Of a stretch of 64,000 nucleotides of DNA, positions 53,790 through 62,880 are shown piece after piece. The notes beneath the pieces were generated by a model. That model did no database searches and was not told the origin of the DNA. It saw only the letters and a list, made by a program, of their open reading frames with translations. A program made the translations under genes and the position numbers. The DNA is from Paenibacillus hamazuiensis (lineage in GTDB: Bacteria; Bacillota; Bacilli; Paenibacillales; NBRC-103111). How positions within the stretch are numbered: the stretch's first letter is position 1; every line of letters starts with the position of its first letter. The stretch lies in contig NZ_JALRMO010000001.1 of the NCBI RefSeq assembly GCF_023276405.1, positions 5,577,001-5,641,000 of the forward strand. Reading direction: 5' to 3'.

Positions 53790-55241
53790 TCAGCCGCCGC
53801 TTCGGTACACCGTGGGGGTTTTCCCCGTTTGCTTCTTGAACATTTTGGCAAAGTAAAAATAATCGTTATACCCGACCTGCTCGGCAATCTCGCTGACGGT
53901 AAGAGAGGTGCCGCGCAGCAGCTCGCAGGCGCGCTCCATGCGGATCCCGGTCAAATACTTCGTAAAATTGACCTGCAGCTCCTTCTTGAACAGGTGGCTC
54001 ACGTAATTGGGGTGAATGTAAAATTGTTTGGAAATGTCCCGGATGGACACGTCGCTTTGGAAATGCTCGTTTACGTACCGCAAAATTTGCCGGAACGTCT
54101 CCTCTCCGCGCGAATCGGCCGTCTCCGCCCCGGCGGGAACGAAGCTGCTCCCGATCAGCCCGTACAGTTCATCGCACATCTCCGACACGTTCCCGAAGAC
54201 GCCCGCCAATTGGTCGTAATCGGACATATACTGCTCCGTATAATCGCCCGCCGTCCGATAGGCGAACGATAACATCACGTTATACAGCCGCAGCGCGTGG
54301 CGGATCGTATATTGCCCCGACCGGAACTGCGGCAGCAGCCGGTCCAGCCCTTGGCGAACGAGTGCCTTGTCCATCCGCTGCGTCCCTTCGTCCAGAAGGC
54401 GCATCGCTTCCGGATCCAGCTCGGCCCTCCGGGGCGGAACCGGTGCGGCTTCTCCAATCTTCCGCCCCTCTGCGGTAAAATAGCGATACGACGCTTCGCT
54501 TGCCGCCTCCATCCGCTCGCGCAAAAGCGAAACGTCATGAAAGACGCCGCCGATGCCGGCTCCCCGGGTTTGCGGCGGCAGGCCGTTCTCCAGCAGACTG
54601 CGCACTTCCGGCCGGTCGCGCTCTTTCAGCAAATACGCGGTCTTGCCCCTGCCGATCCGCAGCGGGATCGCGGCCGGACCTTGCGCAAACGGATGGCCGC
54701 CGCCTTGTACGACGACCGCGAACAGCCCTTCTTCCCGCTCTCCGGCCCGGCCCGGAAGGAAATTCAGCTTCTCCAGCAGCCGCTCGATTTCCGCAGCGGA
54801 TGCGGAATCCTCCGCTTCCTGCTCATAAATGGCCTGAAGCAGCTCGTGGCGGAGCGCATAATCGGCCTGCACGATTTTCTTTTTCGCCGCCGTAAGCAGC
54901 TCCATGATCTCATCCCGCTTGAACGGCTTCAGGCAGTAGCCCGCCGCCCCGTACTGCATCGCCTGCTTGGCGTATTCGAACTCCGCATAACCGCTTGCGA
55001 CGATGCAGTGCACCGGAATTTCCGCTTCCTGCAGCCGGCGGATCAGCTCGATGCCGTTCATGCCGGGCATCCGGACGTCGACGAAGGCGATATCCGGCCG
55101 GACCCGCGAGATGAGCTCGAACGCTTCGATGCCGTTATACGCCTCCCCCGCGATCCGAAAGCCGTGACCACCCCAATCAACCGTTCCTTTCAAGCTTTCC
55201 ACTATCCATTTTTCGTCGTCTACCAGTACGATCTTAAACAA
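53790..55241 (-). CDS. YesN-type response regulator with AraC output domain
   Basis: The 483-aa protein has a receiver domain (about 1-120) with the phospho-acceptor Asp in AFVDVRMPGMNG and the conserved Lys in CLKPFKRDE, a variable middle region, and an AraC DNA-binding domain at the end (HPNYVSHLFKKEL, QVGYNDYFYFAKMFKKQTG). I prefer TTG 55241, eight bases from AAGGAG, to GTG 55250. It overlaps the kinase gene by eight bases. It probably activates the permease operon that follows. Confidence 0.9.
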   Translation of the reverse strand: MFKIVLVDDEKWIVESLKGTVDWGGHGFRIAGEAYNGIEAFELISRVRPDIAFVDVRMPGMNGIELIRRLQEAEIPVHCIVASGYAEFEYAKQAMQYGAAGYCLKPFKRDEIMELLTAAKKKIVQADYALRHELLQAIYEQEAEDSASAAEIERLLEKLNFLPGRAGEREEGLFAVVVQGGGHPFAQGPAAIPLRIGRGKTAYLLKERDRPEVRSLLENGLPPQTRGAGIGGVFHDVSLLRERMEAASEASYRYFTAEGRKIGEAAPVPPRRAELDPEAMRLLDEGTQRMDKALVRQGLDRLLPQFRSGQYTIRHALRLYNVMLSFAYRTAGDYTEQYMSDYDQLAGVFGNVSEMCDELYGLIGSSFVPAGAETADSRGEETFRQILRYVNEHFQSDVSIRDISKQFYIHPNYVSHLFKKELQVNFTKYLTGIRMERACELLRGTSLTVSEIAEQVGYNDYFYFAKMFKKQTGKTPTVYRSGG

Positions 55242-57021
55242 ACCTGCCACTCCTTACGGGAATTTGGAGGATGACTTCCGTCCCCTTGTCCGGGGCGCTG
55301 CTGACGGACACAATCCCATACTCCGGTCCGTAGGCGAATTTCATCCGGTTGTTTACGTTCATCATACCAATATGCCGCTGCCCAGCGGCGTTAAGATGAT
55401 TCGAAGTTGGCTGCTCCGTCAAGCTGCCGCGAATCTGCTCCAGCGTTTCCGGATCCATTCCGACGCCGTCGTCCTTCACCCACAGCAGCAAATTCTCTCC
55501 TTCCCTCCTGCAGCCGATGTGCAAGCGGCATTTGTGAAGGCTCGGTTCGATGCCGTGGAACACGGCGTTTTCCACGAGCGGCTGCATGATCATTTTGATC
55601 ACCTCAAGCTCCCGGCACGAATCGTCGAATTCATAAATCACATCAAACCGGTCCGCAAAGCGGATTTGCTGAATCGACACGTACGCCTCGACCGTCTCCA
55701 TCTCCTCCTTCAGCAGCACAACCTCGCCGCCCTTCACGCTGTAGCGGAAAATGAGACTGAGCGCATCCGTCATGTCGCGGATCTCATGCACGCCTTTCAC
55801 ATAAGCGATACCTTTGATCGTCTCCAGCGTGTTGTACAAAAAATGCGGGTTGATCTGGCTTTTCAAAAATTGCAGCTCCGCCTGCTTCTTCAGCAAGTTC
55901 AGCTCGAAAATGTGCGTCTTTGAATCGATCAGCTTGGTGGCCAGATCGTCGATTTCGTCCAGCAGCGAATTGAACTGCCTCGCCATGATGCTGATTTCCG
56001 CATATCCCTCCAGCGCCACGCGTTTTTTCATATGATCCAGCCCTTTGGCCCTTAGGCCGTAGACAAACGTCATAAACGAGCTGATCGGGTGCAAAATGTT
56101 GCGGCTGATCGCGATGTAGAACGCATACATCACGGCAATCAGCAGCACGAACATGCCGAGCATCAGCCGTTTCACCTCTTCGAGCCCGTGGAACAGCTCT
56201 TCCACCGGGAACACGCTGACGATCATGCCGCCGATTTCCGGAAGCGCTTCCTTCTGGATGACGAATTCCTCGCCGTTTCGGCGAAACGATGCCGAACTCC
56301 CGCCATCTTCGATCCGCTTCTCCAAATCCGACGGCAGCCGCTGGCCGATCATCGACGGGTCGTTTCCGGAGCTGATGACGCGATGGCGATCCAGCACGTA
56401 GAAGCTTCCCGCCACCGTCGTCGGCATATTGTCGATTTTCGGGGCGACGGCCCGCAAATCGAGCACCATGACGGCATAGCCAATCTTTTTCTCCGAGGAT
56501 GACGGATTGCGGATATCGTAAACGGGCACGCCTACGTACATGACTTGGCTTTTATAATAAGGGGAGTAATGGACCCCCGTGTAATAAGCGTTCGTGCGCT
56601 CGGGGAACTCGGAAAACGGGATCATCTCCCGGCAGCCTACGCAGTTATAGGTGCTGATCCCTTCACCGAGCAAAACGACCCCCAGAATGCCCTGCTTCAT
56701 CGACTGCAGGTTGACAAACAGCTTCTCGATTTTGTTGTTCAGCTCGTACTGCTTGAGCCGGTCCTCCTCCAGCAAGTACTCCTGAACCAGTTCATTGTAC
56801 GCAATGTTGGGCAAAATCCGGTTGATCGTATCGACGTTGGAGGCAATGCTTTGTTTGACCGCGGAGATGATTTCGGCCGTATACTCATTGTTGCGTTTAT
56901 ACGTGATATTCGAAATTTGTCCGTAGCCCCAGGCCGCCGTCGCCGACAAAATGAGCAAAATCATGATTCCCAGGCAAAGCAGCTGCAGCCGAATCGAATA
57001 TTTTCTGAGCAAACCGAACAT
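55234..57021 (-). CDS. YesM-type sensor histidine kinase
   Basis: The 595-aa protein has a membrane helix (about 8-30), an extracellular cache-like sensor (about 35-285), a second helix (about 287-308), a HAMP-like region, the His_kinase motif SQINPHFLYNTLE and an HATPase domain with VKDDGVGMDPE. It should sense a sugar outside the cell and phosphorylate the overlapping regulator. The ATG at 57021 is preceded by GAGGGGG. The longer frame to 57084 has no ribosome binding site. Confidence 0.92.
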   Translation of the reverse strand: MFGLLRKYSIRLQLLCLGIMILLILSATAAWGYGQISNITYKRNNEYTAEIISAVKQSIASNVDTINRILPNIAYNELVQEYLLEEDRLKQYELNNKIEKLFVNLQSMKQGILGVVLLGEGISTYNCVGCREMIPFSEFPERTNAYYTGVHYSPYYKSQVMYVGVPVYDIRNPSSSEKKIGYAVMVLDLRAVAPKIDNMPTTVAGSFYVLDRHRVISSGNDPSMIGQRLPSDLEKRIEDGGSSASFRRNGEEFVIQKEALPEIGGMIVSVFPVEELFHGLEEVKRLMLGMFVLLIAVMYAFYIAISRNILHPISSFMTFVYGLRAKGLDHMKKRVALEGYAEISIMARQFNSLLDEIDDLATKLIDSKTHIFELNLLKKQAELQFLKSQINPHFLYNTLETIKGIAYVKGVHEIRDMTDALSLIFRYSVKGGEVVLLKEEMETVEAYVSIQQIRFADRFDVIYEFDDSCRELEVIKMIMQPLVENAVFHGIEPSLHKCRLHIGCRREGENLLLWVKDDGVGMDPETLEQIRGSLTEQPTSNHLNAAGQRHIGMMNVNNRMKFAYGPEYGIVSVSSAPDKGTEVILQIPVRSGRFV

Positions 57022-57117
57022 GCGCTTCCCCCTCGCCGTGCATAACCGCCGACTTTCTGTTTTGAACGTATTCTCGCAAGGCATCCCGCTTTCCTCTTTT
57101 GCCTCGCCATATCGGGA

Positions 57118-57157
57118 AACAAAAAAACCGGCGGGAATTCCCGTCGGTCTGTTTTTT
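57118..57157. terminator. Bidirectional terminator right of the two-component genes
   Basis: ACCGGCGGGAA and TTCCCGTCGGT form an 11-bp palindrome with one G-T wobble, flanked by seven A and six T. On the minus strand it would terminate the small membrane-protein gene at 57208-57380. Confidence 0.8.
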
Positions 57158-57207
57158 AGTTCTGATTAGGCGAACGAATAGGGACAATAAAAGCCACATC
57201 TACGTCA

Positions 57208-57380
57208 TTAGCGAAAAAACAAAAAGAAGGCGGCCAAAGAAAATGCAAGGGCAATAATCGTTCCCAGTATCGCCCCCGCCATCCACGATTCCTTATCATT
57301 CGTTTCACATTGCCGGCGGTCATAAGCTGAAGGATGAGAAACACGGCAAACAGGATATTAAAAACGGCCCAAAGCTTCAT
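57208..57380 (-). pseudogene. Small two-helix membrane protein, apparently frameshifted
   Basis: The first frame encodes MKLWAVFNILFAVFLILQ as a clear helix up to about GNVKR, then loses protein character. In another frame NDKESWMAGAILG is followed by a second hydrophobic helix and a stop at 57208. A single-base change near 57300 would join them into a 55-60 aa protein with two helices. I cannot tell a real mutation from a sequencing error, and do not recognise the family. Confidence 0.5.
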
Positions 57381-57472
57381 GACGAATGTTCAGCCTCCAA
57401 TGAATGTTGCTTTCCTAAATTCTCCCCGTAAAGGAGAAGGTAGCCACCTCCCCATTTATCGGTTCCAATCGT

Positions 57473-57640
57473 TTACATACAGCGGAATCCCAAAATGAAA
57501 GTCATCAACGCAACAACTATAACTGAAATGATCAATGATGCTAAGGAAAAGAGCTGAACTTGAGGTGCACTCTGTGGATCAATGAGTTGACTCAGGCGAT
57601 AATTGATCCCGAGACTTATAATGACCCTGTTGGTACCGGA
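57473..57640 (-). pseudogene. Truncated membrane-protein fragment (C-terminal helix)
   Basis: A minus-strand frame without any start codon encodes RVIISLGINYRLSQLIDP, then APQVQLFSLASL, a hydrophobic helix and ILGFRCM before TAA. Protein-like composition suggests the end of a membrane protein whose beginning was lost at a junction near 57600-57640. The family is not recognised. Confidence 0.4.
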
Positions 57641-57902
57641 CTATGTGAATTCATGGATCGTTCCATATGGGCAAGCATTGCTGTTCAAGCATCTATTGAT
57701 TATTCCGCTGCTGATTTTCTCCTTTATTAACGGGTTTTAGCAAGAAAAAGGCTGTCTGCGAATCCGGACTACAATCCTATCCCGTGGGTCAGAGCGGAAA
57801 GCATCGCGGCTTTGTTGGTGTTCGGGGCAATGGCTGTCATGGGACAACAATCGCCAAGCGAAAACAGGAACACGACGGCCGCGCCCTCTGACCACTCCCC
57901 GG
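57612..57902 (+). pseudogene. copD: CopD-like copper resistance gene fragment with frameshift
   Basis: The plus strand encodes LLVPDYVNSWIVPYGQALLF and KHLLIIPLLIFSFINGF, ending at TAG 57738. In the next frame (from 57737) it continues as LARKRLSANPDYNPIPWVRA and AALLVFGAMAVMGQQSPS. This reads like the C-terminal half of a CopD membrane protein with a one-base deletion. The N-terminus is missing and the C-terminus runs into unrelated sequence. Confidence 0.55.
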
Positions 57903-58049
57903 ATCCATGCCTTCGATACGAAAAACCGCTCTGTTTGGCTCCGCAGCGGCCGGCTCATTTACGTCATGTTCGCGCCCCTCATGACTGCACGTTCCATTGT
58001 GATGATGATGTCCGTGATCATGGTTACAACAAGATTTATTCGAACACAT
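57900..58049 (-). pseudogene. cadA: N-terminal remnant of a CadA-like heavy-metal P-type ATPase
   Basis: The frame starts at ATG 58049 with CSNKSCCNHDHGHHHHNGTC, a Cys/His-rich metal-binding leader. It continues to the beginning of a heavy-metal-associated domain, FRIEGMD, where CxxC should follow but the sequence changes to unrelated PGSGQRARP. The rest of the ATPase is absent. Its promoter and operator are intact. Confidence 0.6.
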
Positions 58050-58063
58050 CTTTATCACCACTT

Positions 58064-58122
58064 TCAATATATGAATAATTATTCATATATTGATGATATG
58101 ATTATCGGTTCTGTTTTGTCAA
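58064..58122 (-). promoter_or_regulatory. Metal-responsive promoter with perfect 30-bp ArsR/SmtB-type palindrome
   Basis: On the minus strand TTGACA (58117-58122) and TATCAT (58093-58098) are 18 bp apart. Directly downstream, 58064-58093 is a perfect palindrome with half-site TCAATATATGAATAA. The core ATATATGAATA...TATTCATATAT resembles known CzrA/CadC operators. No ArsR-type repressor gene is in the window. Confidence 0.72.
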
Positions 58123-58144
58123 TCGGATAGCCGTATATTTTCTT

Positions 58145-58190
58145 GAAAAATAAAAGAACCGTGCTTCAAGTATAGGAACACGGTTTTTGG
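58145..58190 (-). terminator. Terminator of the ydhK-like gene
   Basis: On the minus strand AACCGTG and CACGGTT form a stem followed by CTTTTATTTTT, starting 14 bases after the stop codon. Confidence 0.72.
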
Positions 58191-58198
58191 GGCCATAT

Positions 58199-58765
58199 TT
58201 ACTTGTCTGAAAGCTCGCTCTCTGTAACCCATTTATGGTTTTTAACCGGGGCTCCTCCGGTTGACGGCGTATAATCAACTACATAAACGGTCGTTTTTTC
58301 CGCAGAATCAATCGTTGCCTTTGCCCCATTCATGCCCTTCATATGATCGGCCATAAGCGTTACTTCCATGCCCTTGGAAAACGGCTTATCGCCCGCATTC
58401 ATTATTTCCTCATGGATGACCCATTTATGATTCACGACCTTTTCTCCGCCTGTCGTCGGAACGTACGAAACGGTGTAAACCGTAGTATCATAAGCACCGA
58501 CAACGGTCGCAGCGGCACCATTCATACCGGACATATGATCGGCATGAATAATGGCTTGACTCCCGACTTTAAACTTCGGATTTTTTGCCTCTTTAAGCCC
58601 CGGAGGAAGTTTCTCCGATGATGAATGGTTCATTTCCGAATGATTCATTTCTTGTTGGCTTTTGTTTTCTGCCTGATTTTGCTTCAAACTCTGTCCACTG
58701 CCACAGGCACTTAAAGCAAAAGCCAGTATCACAGAAGCGCTAAGATTAACTATTTTTCTTTTCAT
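58199..58765 (-). CDS. ydhK: YdhK-like lipoprotein with two DUF1541 repeats
   Basis: The 188-aa protein has a lipoprotein signal with FALSACGSG, a Met/His/Ser-rich spacer (EMNHSEMNHSSSE) and two DUF1541 repeats, each with ADHM-GMNGA-AT, TTVY-V-Y-P-TGG and VNHKWV-type blocks. Members often sit beside copper or other metal resistance genes, so a role in metal handling outside the membrane is likely. The ATG at 58765 has AGGTGA ten bases upstream. It follows the two-component genes in the same direction. Confidence 0.85.
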   Translation of the reverse strand: MKRKIVNLSASVILAFALSACGSGQSLKQNQAENKSQQEMNHSEMNHSSSEKLPPGLKEAKNPKFKVGSQAIIHADHMSGMNGAAATVVGAYDTTVYTVSYVPTTGGEKVVNHKWVIHEEIMNAGDKPFSKGMEVTLMADHMKGMNGAKATIDSAEKTTVYVVDYTPSTGGAPVKNHKWVTESELSDK

Positions 58766-58847
58766 ATCATGCTCACCTGCCACATATTGTTTTTTTTCAA
58801 TTTCAACCCTATTGTAAAAAACAATTGTGTAGATGTTGTGAGGAACG

Positions 58848-59924
58848 TCACCTTGTCTTGGGCAATCGAAATTCAAATGTTGTCCCTTCTCCTACGCGAC
58901 TTTGGATGTCTATCGCTCCTCCATGTGCCTCGACCAGCTTTTTCACAATCGTAAGTCCTATACCGCTTCCGCCGGATTTACGGTCGCGGGACTTATCCGC
59001 GCGATAGAAACGTTCAAAGATAAAGGGAAGTTCTTTCTCATCAATTCCTATCCCGGAGTCCGATACCGAGATACTGAACGTTTCGCTTTGTTCCTTTATT
59101 TCAACAGCGACCTTCTCACCCTGCGGGGTGAATTTCAAGGCATTGCTGAGCAAATTGGCAATGATTTGACCGAAGCGCAGTTTATCGATTGACGCTTGAA
59201 TGTTTGCTTCATTTCGGAATGAAAGTCGAACTCCCTTTCTCTCATAAGCGGCTTGGATAGCTTCGATGTGATGTTGAACGACGGCTCCAATGTTCTCTTC
59301 TTTCAGCTTCAATTTAAAATTCGGCGACTCCACTTCGGTCAACTGCTCCAGATCCCCCACCAAAAACCGCAGCCGTTCAATTTCTTCATAACATGACTCC
59401 AGGCGCCTGGGAGTGGGGTCCCAGACGCCTTCGATCATTGCCGCCATATGGCTTTTAAGCGTGGCGATCGGCGTTCTTAATTCATGAGCTACGTCGGCCG
59501 TCATTGTTTTGCGAAGCTGCTCCTGAAGCATCAGCTGCTCGGCTAAATAGTTAAGAGAATTGCCAAGGTCGGCTATTTCATCTCGCCCGGTTACTTCCGT
59601 GCGGGATGTAAGCTCGCCTTTCGCCATGCGTTCTGCGACAGCTTTCATTTCAATAAGCGGCGACGTTATACGTTTTGCCACGAAAAGACTGATCACAATT
59701 GCAAGCACAATGCCCAGTATCGCTGTCCAAAAAACCGACTGCACGAGCGCTTGCTCTAAATGCGTATCAAATGCCGGTGAAGTTATGTTCATATCCTGCG
59801 CTTGCTGCTGATACATAGTCAGGTGATAATGGGTTCCAATAATAAATGTAACCGCTGAAATGATTAATACACCCGAGGCGATGCCGATACAAGCTATCGC
59901 AATTCGTGCATACAGCCCTTTCAT
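58848..59924 (-). CDS. HAMP-containing sensor histidine kinase
   Basis: The 358-aa protein has two membrane helices (about 8-30 and 62-85) around a short extracellular loop, a HAMP domain, HisKA motif MTADVAHELRTPIATLK and HATPase motifs NLLSNALKFTP, DSGIGID and GSGIGLTIVKKL. The short loop fits sensing of ions or envelope state. It overlaps the response-regulator gene as ATGA, with GGAGG nine bases before its ATG. Confidence 0.92.
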   Translation of the reverse strand: MKGLYARIAIACIGIASGVLIISAVTFIIGTHYHLTMYQQQAQDMNITSPAFDTHLEQALVQSVFWTAILGIVLAIVISLFVAKRITSPLIEMKAVAERMAKGELTSRTEVTGRDEIADLGNSLNYLAEQLMLQEQLRKTMTADVAHELRTPIATLKSHMAAMIEGVWDPTPRRLESCYEEIERLRFLVGDLEQLTEVESPNFKLKLKEENIGAVVQHHIEAIQAAYERKGVRLSFRNEANIQASIDKLRFGQIIANLLSNALKFTPQGEKVAVEIKEQSETFSISVSDSGIGIDEKELPFIFERFYRADKSRDRKSGGSGIGLTIVKKLVEAHGGAIDIQSRVGEGTTFEFRLPKTR

Positions 59925-60616
59925 GCGAATTCGCCTCCGGAAAACCGATACCCTACCCCGAAGACCGTTATGACATACAGAGGGTTTTTCGGATTGGATT
60001 CTATCTTGTGCCGTAGATTTTTGACGTGTTGATCGATGGCTCGCGCATCGCCATCGAAGTCGAATCCAAGCACCTTTTCTACGAGCTCCTCTCGAGTAAA
60101 AGTCCTTTGCGGATGCCGGGCGAATGTGATCAGTAATTTATATTCGTTTGGAGTTAATCTCACAGGCCTTCCCGCTTTAAAAACCTCGTGTTTGGAAGGA
60201 TGAATGACCAAATCTCCTCCTTGAAAAGAAATGGTTTCAGCCAGCAAACGGTCATCAAACGCGCGGCGCAAATTTGCCTTTACTCTCGCGATTAATTCAC
60301 GCGGGCTGAAAGGTTTTAAAACGTAATCATCCGCACCGAGAGACAATCCCTGTACACGGTCGTCTTCCGATATTTTGGCGGTCAGCATAATCACAGGAAC
60401 CGGCGAAAACTGCCGAATTGCTCTGCATACTTCCTCTCCCGACAAATCCGGAAGCATTAAATCTAAAATAACGAGATCAATATTTCCTCCGTGTACAAGC
60501 TCAAGCGCATTTTTTCCCGTACCCGCTTCAATGGTAAGAAATCCGTCTTTTTGTAAATAAGAAACCACGACTTCGCGAATTTTTTCTTCGTCGTCGACTA
60601 TTAAAATTGTCTTCAT
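59921..60616 (-). CDS. OmpR-family response regulator
   Basis: The 231-aa protein has a receiver domain with VILDLMLPDLSGEE and DYVLKPFSPREL and a winged-helix output domain ending in FGVGYRFSGGEF. I use ATG 60616 (GAGGGG upstream) rather than TTG 60628. It forms a co-translated pair with the kinase and probably controls the ydhK-like gene and formerly the metal genes next to it. Confidence 0.92.
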   Translation of the reverse strand: MKTILIVDDEEKIREVVVSYLQKDGFLTIEAGTGKNALELVHGGNIDLVILDLMLPDLSGEEVCRAIRQFSPVPVIMLTAKISEDDRVQGLSLGADDYVLKPFSPRELIARVKANLRRAFDDRLLAETISFQGGDLVIHPSKHEVFKAGRPVRLTPNEYKLLITFARHPQRTFTREELVEKVLGFDFDGDARAIDQHVKNLRHKIESNPKNPLYVITVFGVGYRFSGGEFA

Positions 60617-60650
60617 AAAGCCCCTCAATTCCTTTTACATTTCGATATGT

Positions 60651-60656
60651 TATAAT
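60651..60656 (+). promoter_or_regulatory. Extended -10 promoter of the LTA-synthase-like gene
   Basis: TGTTATAAT is an extended -10 element about 50 bases upstream of the start codon. No strong -35 is seen. The 89-bp gap is shared with the divergent response regulator. Confidence 0.55.
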
Positions 60657-60705
60657 GTACCTTAGTTTTACAATAAATTAATATTAAGAAATTGCGGTGA
60701 TTTTT

Positions 60706-62787
60706 ATGCAATTGCAGGCTTTTATACGTCATCATAGCACCCGGGTGGTAAAACGAACACCTTTGTTTATATTGTCTGTATGGGTCGTATTTGTAGTAGA
60801 GCTGATGAGCAGAGGTCAATGGGGCGAAACATTCGGGTGGACATTTCACGCTTTACCCGAACTGTTTTTCAATGCTGCTTTGGTTTTGAGCTTTTTATTG
60901 CTCTTTACCGCTTTGACAGGCAGCGTTCGCTTGTCGTTTTGGCTGGTCGCCACCTTCTTTGCATCAATGGGGCTTATAAACGGGATCAAATTAAACATCC
61001 TCGGAATCCCCTTTCTGCCATGGGACTTGCTGCTTACAAGCGAGTCCAAGGACATGTCGCAATACATTAGAGGTATTATAAACCTGACCGTAATAACAGG
61101 GATGATCTCTTTCGTCGGAATCAGTCTGCTGCTGCTTTACAAAATGCCGTCGGTCCAGTTCCTTCTGAACTGGAAGCGTCGCCTTCTCCTGGGCCTCTTT
61201 TCCGTTTCTCTTCTATCTTTGATTTATTCCGATGGAACCGTTTCCTTGAAAAAAATCGCAAATATCCAAAATCTTGCCTGGGATCAAACGGAAAATGTGA
61301 AAACTAACGGCTTTCTTTTATCCACTATCATGAATTTAAAGCTGCTTTCATTCAAACAACCCGATGAATATAACAAAAACACCATTCAGACTATGTTATC
61401 TTCGGTTCCTCCGACCGTTCCGATTTCCGGAGAGATCATCCCTAATATTATTTTGGTGTTAAGCGAGTCTTTCTGGGATGCGACGCAGATCAAAAACGTT
61501 TCGTTTAGCCGCGACCCGCTTCCTTTTTACCATGAGCTTATTCAAAAATATACAAGCGGCACCCTGTTATCGCCACAGTATGGGGGCGGAACGGCAAATG
61601 TCGAGTTCGAGGTGTTGACGGGCAATTCCATGCGATTTTTGCCGCAAGGCTCCGTACCATACAATCAGTACATGAGCAAGAGCATGGACTCTCTGGCAAG
61701 CATATTGACCCGCCAAGGATATACTTCCGTCGCAATAAATCCGTTCCACAGTTGGTTTTATAATAGCAAGAAAGTGTATGAAAATCTCGGCTTCTCCAAG
61801 TTTATAAGCCAAGAGTTTTTTAAGCCCGAATACGAGGGCCCTTATTTGGCGGACCGGGAAGTTGCCAATATGATTATCGACTCGAGCAGGAAAAGTCCGG
61901 GTCCGGATTTTATCTTTGCAAATACAATGCAAAATCATTACCACTATTATCCGAATAAATTTAAAGAAAATACAATTGAAGTGACCGGGATCAATCCGGA
62001 ATCGAAAGGACTTCTCGAAACATACGCGCAAGGGCTTGTCGGTGTCGACGATATGCTGAAACGGCTGGTGACTCATTACGAAAATATCGATGAACCTACA
62101 ATGATCGTTTTTTTCGGAGATCATCTGCCCAGTCTCGGCGACAATTACAAAGTATATAAGGACGCCGGCTATTTGAAGGAAAACGATCCGGATTTTTTAA
62201 ATAAAATGTACCGCGTCCCTGTTCTTATTTGGAACAATTACTTGCCGGGGCATAAGGAAAATATTCATTTAAGTCCTTCTTTTCTCGGGCCTTATATGTT
62301 AAAACTTGCGCAAAAACCGGGTAATTCCTACATGGATTATTTGTATCAGCTTTCGCTAAGAAGTCCGATCATTCCTCCCAAAGAACATATGGAGAAGATG
62401 GGTATAGATAAAGATGACCTTAAAGTTTATGAAAGTCTGCAGTATGATGTTATGTTCGGAGAGCAATATGCTTTTGAACAGTTAAAAGATCAAATTAAAA
62501 ACCCCGATTATATTATCGGATTAGGCCAAATGATTATCGATACGGCTTCCGAGCAGACAACGGACAACGAAACGGAGCTGCATATCAACGGCTCCAACTT
62601 ACCTTATAACAGCATAGTGCTTATTAACGGCGAATCGGTGAAAGCGGAGTGGATCGATACAAGTCATATCAAGGCCAAGGTGACAACGAATTCGATGAGT
62701 CAATCCGTTTGGAACATCTCCGTCATCGTGAAAGATTCAAAAGAAACCGTCATTGCCAAATCTAATCAGATCAGTTACTCGCGATAG
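60706..62787 (+). CDS. LTA-synthase-family sulfatase/phosphoglycerol transferase with extra C-terminal domain
   Basis: The 693-aa protein has five N-terminal membrane helices (to about 165) and an extracellular sulfatase-type domain (about 240-560). This contains LVLSESFWDATQ, the Thr nucleophile region GGGTANVEFEVLTG, and the metal-binding FFGDHLPSLG. After the catalytic domain, about 90 residues (from about 610) with ELHINGSNLPYNSIVLINGE look like an IPT/TIG-type beta-sandwich. Family members polymerise or modify glycerol-phosphate or other envelope polymers. I use ATG 60706 with GGTGAT upstream; GTG 60697 is possible. Confidence 0.87.
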   Translation: MQLQAFIRHHSTRVVKRTPLFILSVWVVFVVELMSRGQWGETFGWTFHALPELFFNAALVLSFLLLFTALTGSVRLSFWLVATFFASMGLINGIKLNILGIPFLPWDLLLTSESKDMSQYIRGIINLTVITGMISFVGISLLLLYKMPSVQFLLNWKRRLLLGLFSVSLLSLIYSDGTVSLKKIANIQNLAWDQTENVKTNGFLLSTIMNLKLLSFKQPDEYNKNTIQTMLSSVPPTVPISGEIIPNIILVLSESFWDATQIKNVSFSRDPLPFYHELIQKYTSGTLLSPQYGGGTANVEFEVLTGNSMRFLPQGSVPYNQYMSKSMDSLASILTRQGYTSVAINPFHSWFYNSKKVYENLGFSKFISQEFFKPEYEGPYLADREVANMIIDSSRKSPGPDFIFANTMQNHYHYYPNKFKENTIEVTGINPESKGLLETYAQGLVGVDDMLKRLVTHYENIDEPTMIVFFGDHLPSLGDNYKVYKDAGYLKENDPDFLNKMYRVPVLIWNNYLPGHKENIHLSPSFLGPYMLKLAQKPGNSYMDYLYQLSLRSPIIPPKEHMEKMGIDKDDLKVYESLQYDVMFGEQYAFEQLKDQIKNPDYIIGLGQMIIDTASEQTTDNETELHINGSNLPYNSIVLINGESVKAEWIDTSHIKAKVTTNSMSQSVWNISVIVKDSKETVIAKSNQISYSR

Positions 62788-62812
62788 TCCGATTTTCATA
62801 GGATTAAAATAA

Positions 62813-62853
62813 AAAAGCTTCCGAGACCGACAGGTACGGAAGCTTTCGATTTT
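62813..62853. terminator. Bidirectional terminator between convergent genes
   Basis: AAAGCTTCCG and CGGAAGCTTT form a 10-bp stem, followed by CGATTTTTTT on the plus strand and TTTTATTTTAA on the minus strand. It serves the LTA-synthase-like gene and the 159-aa gene. Confidence 0.85.
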
Positions 62854-62880
62854 TTTGTTATGTGGAGGCCCGGCTCCGCA

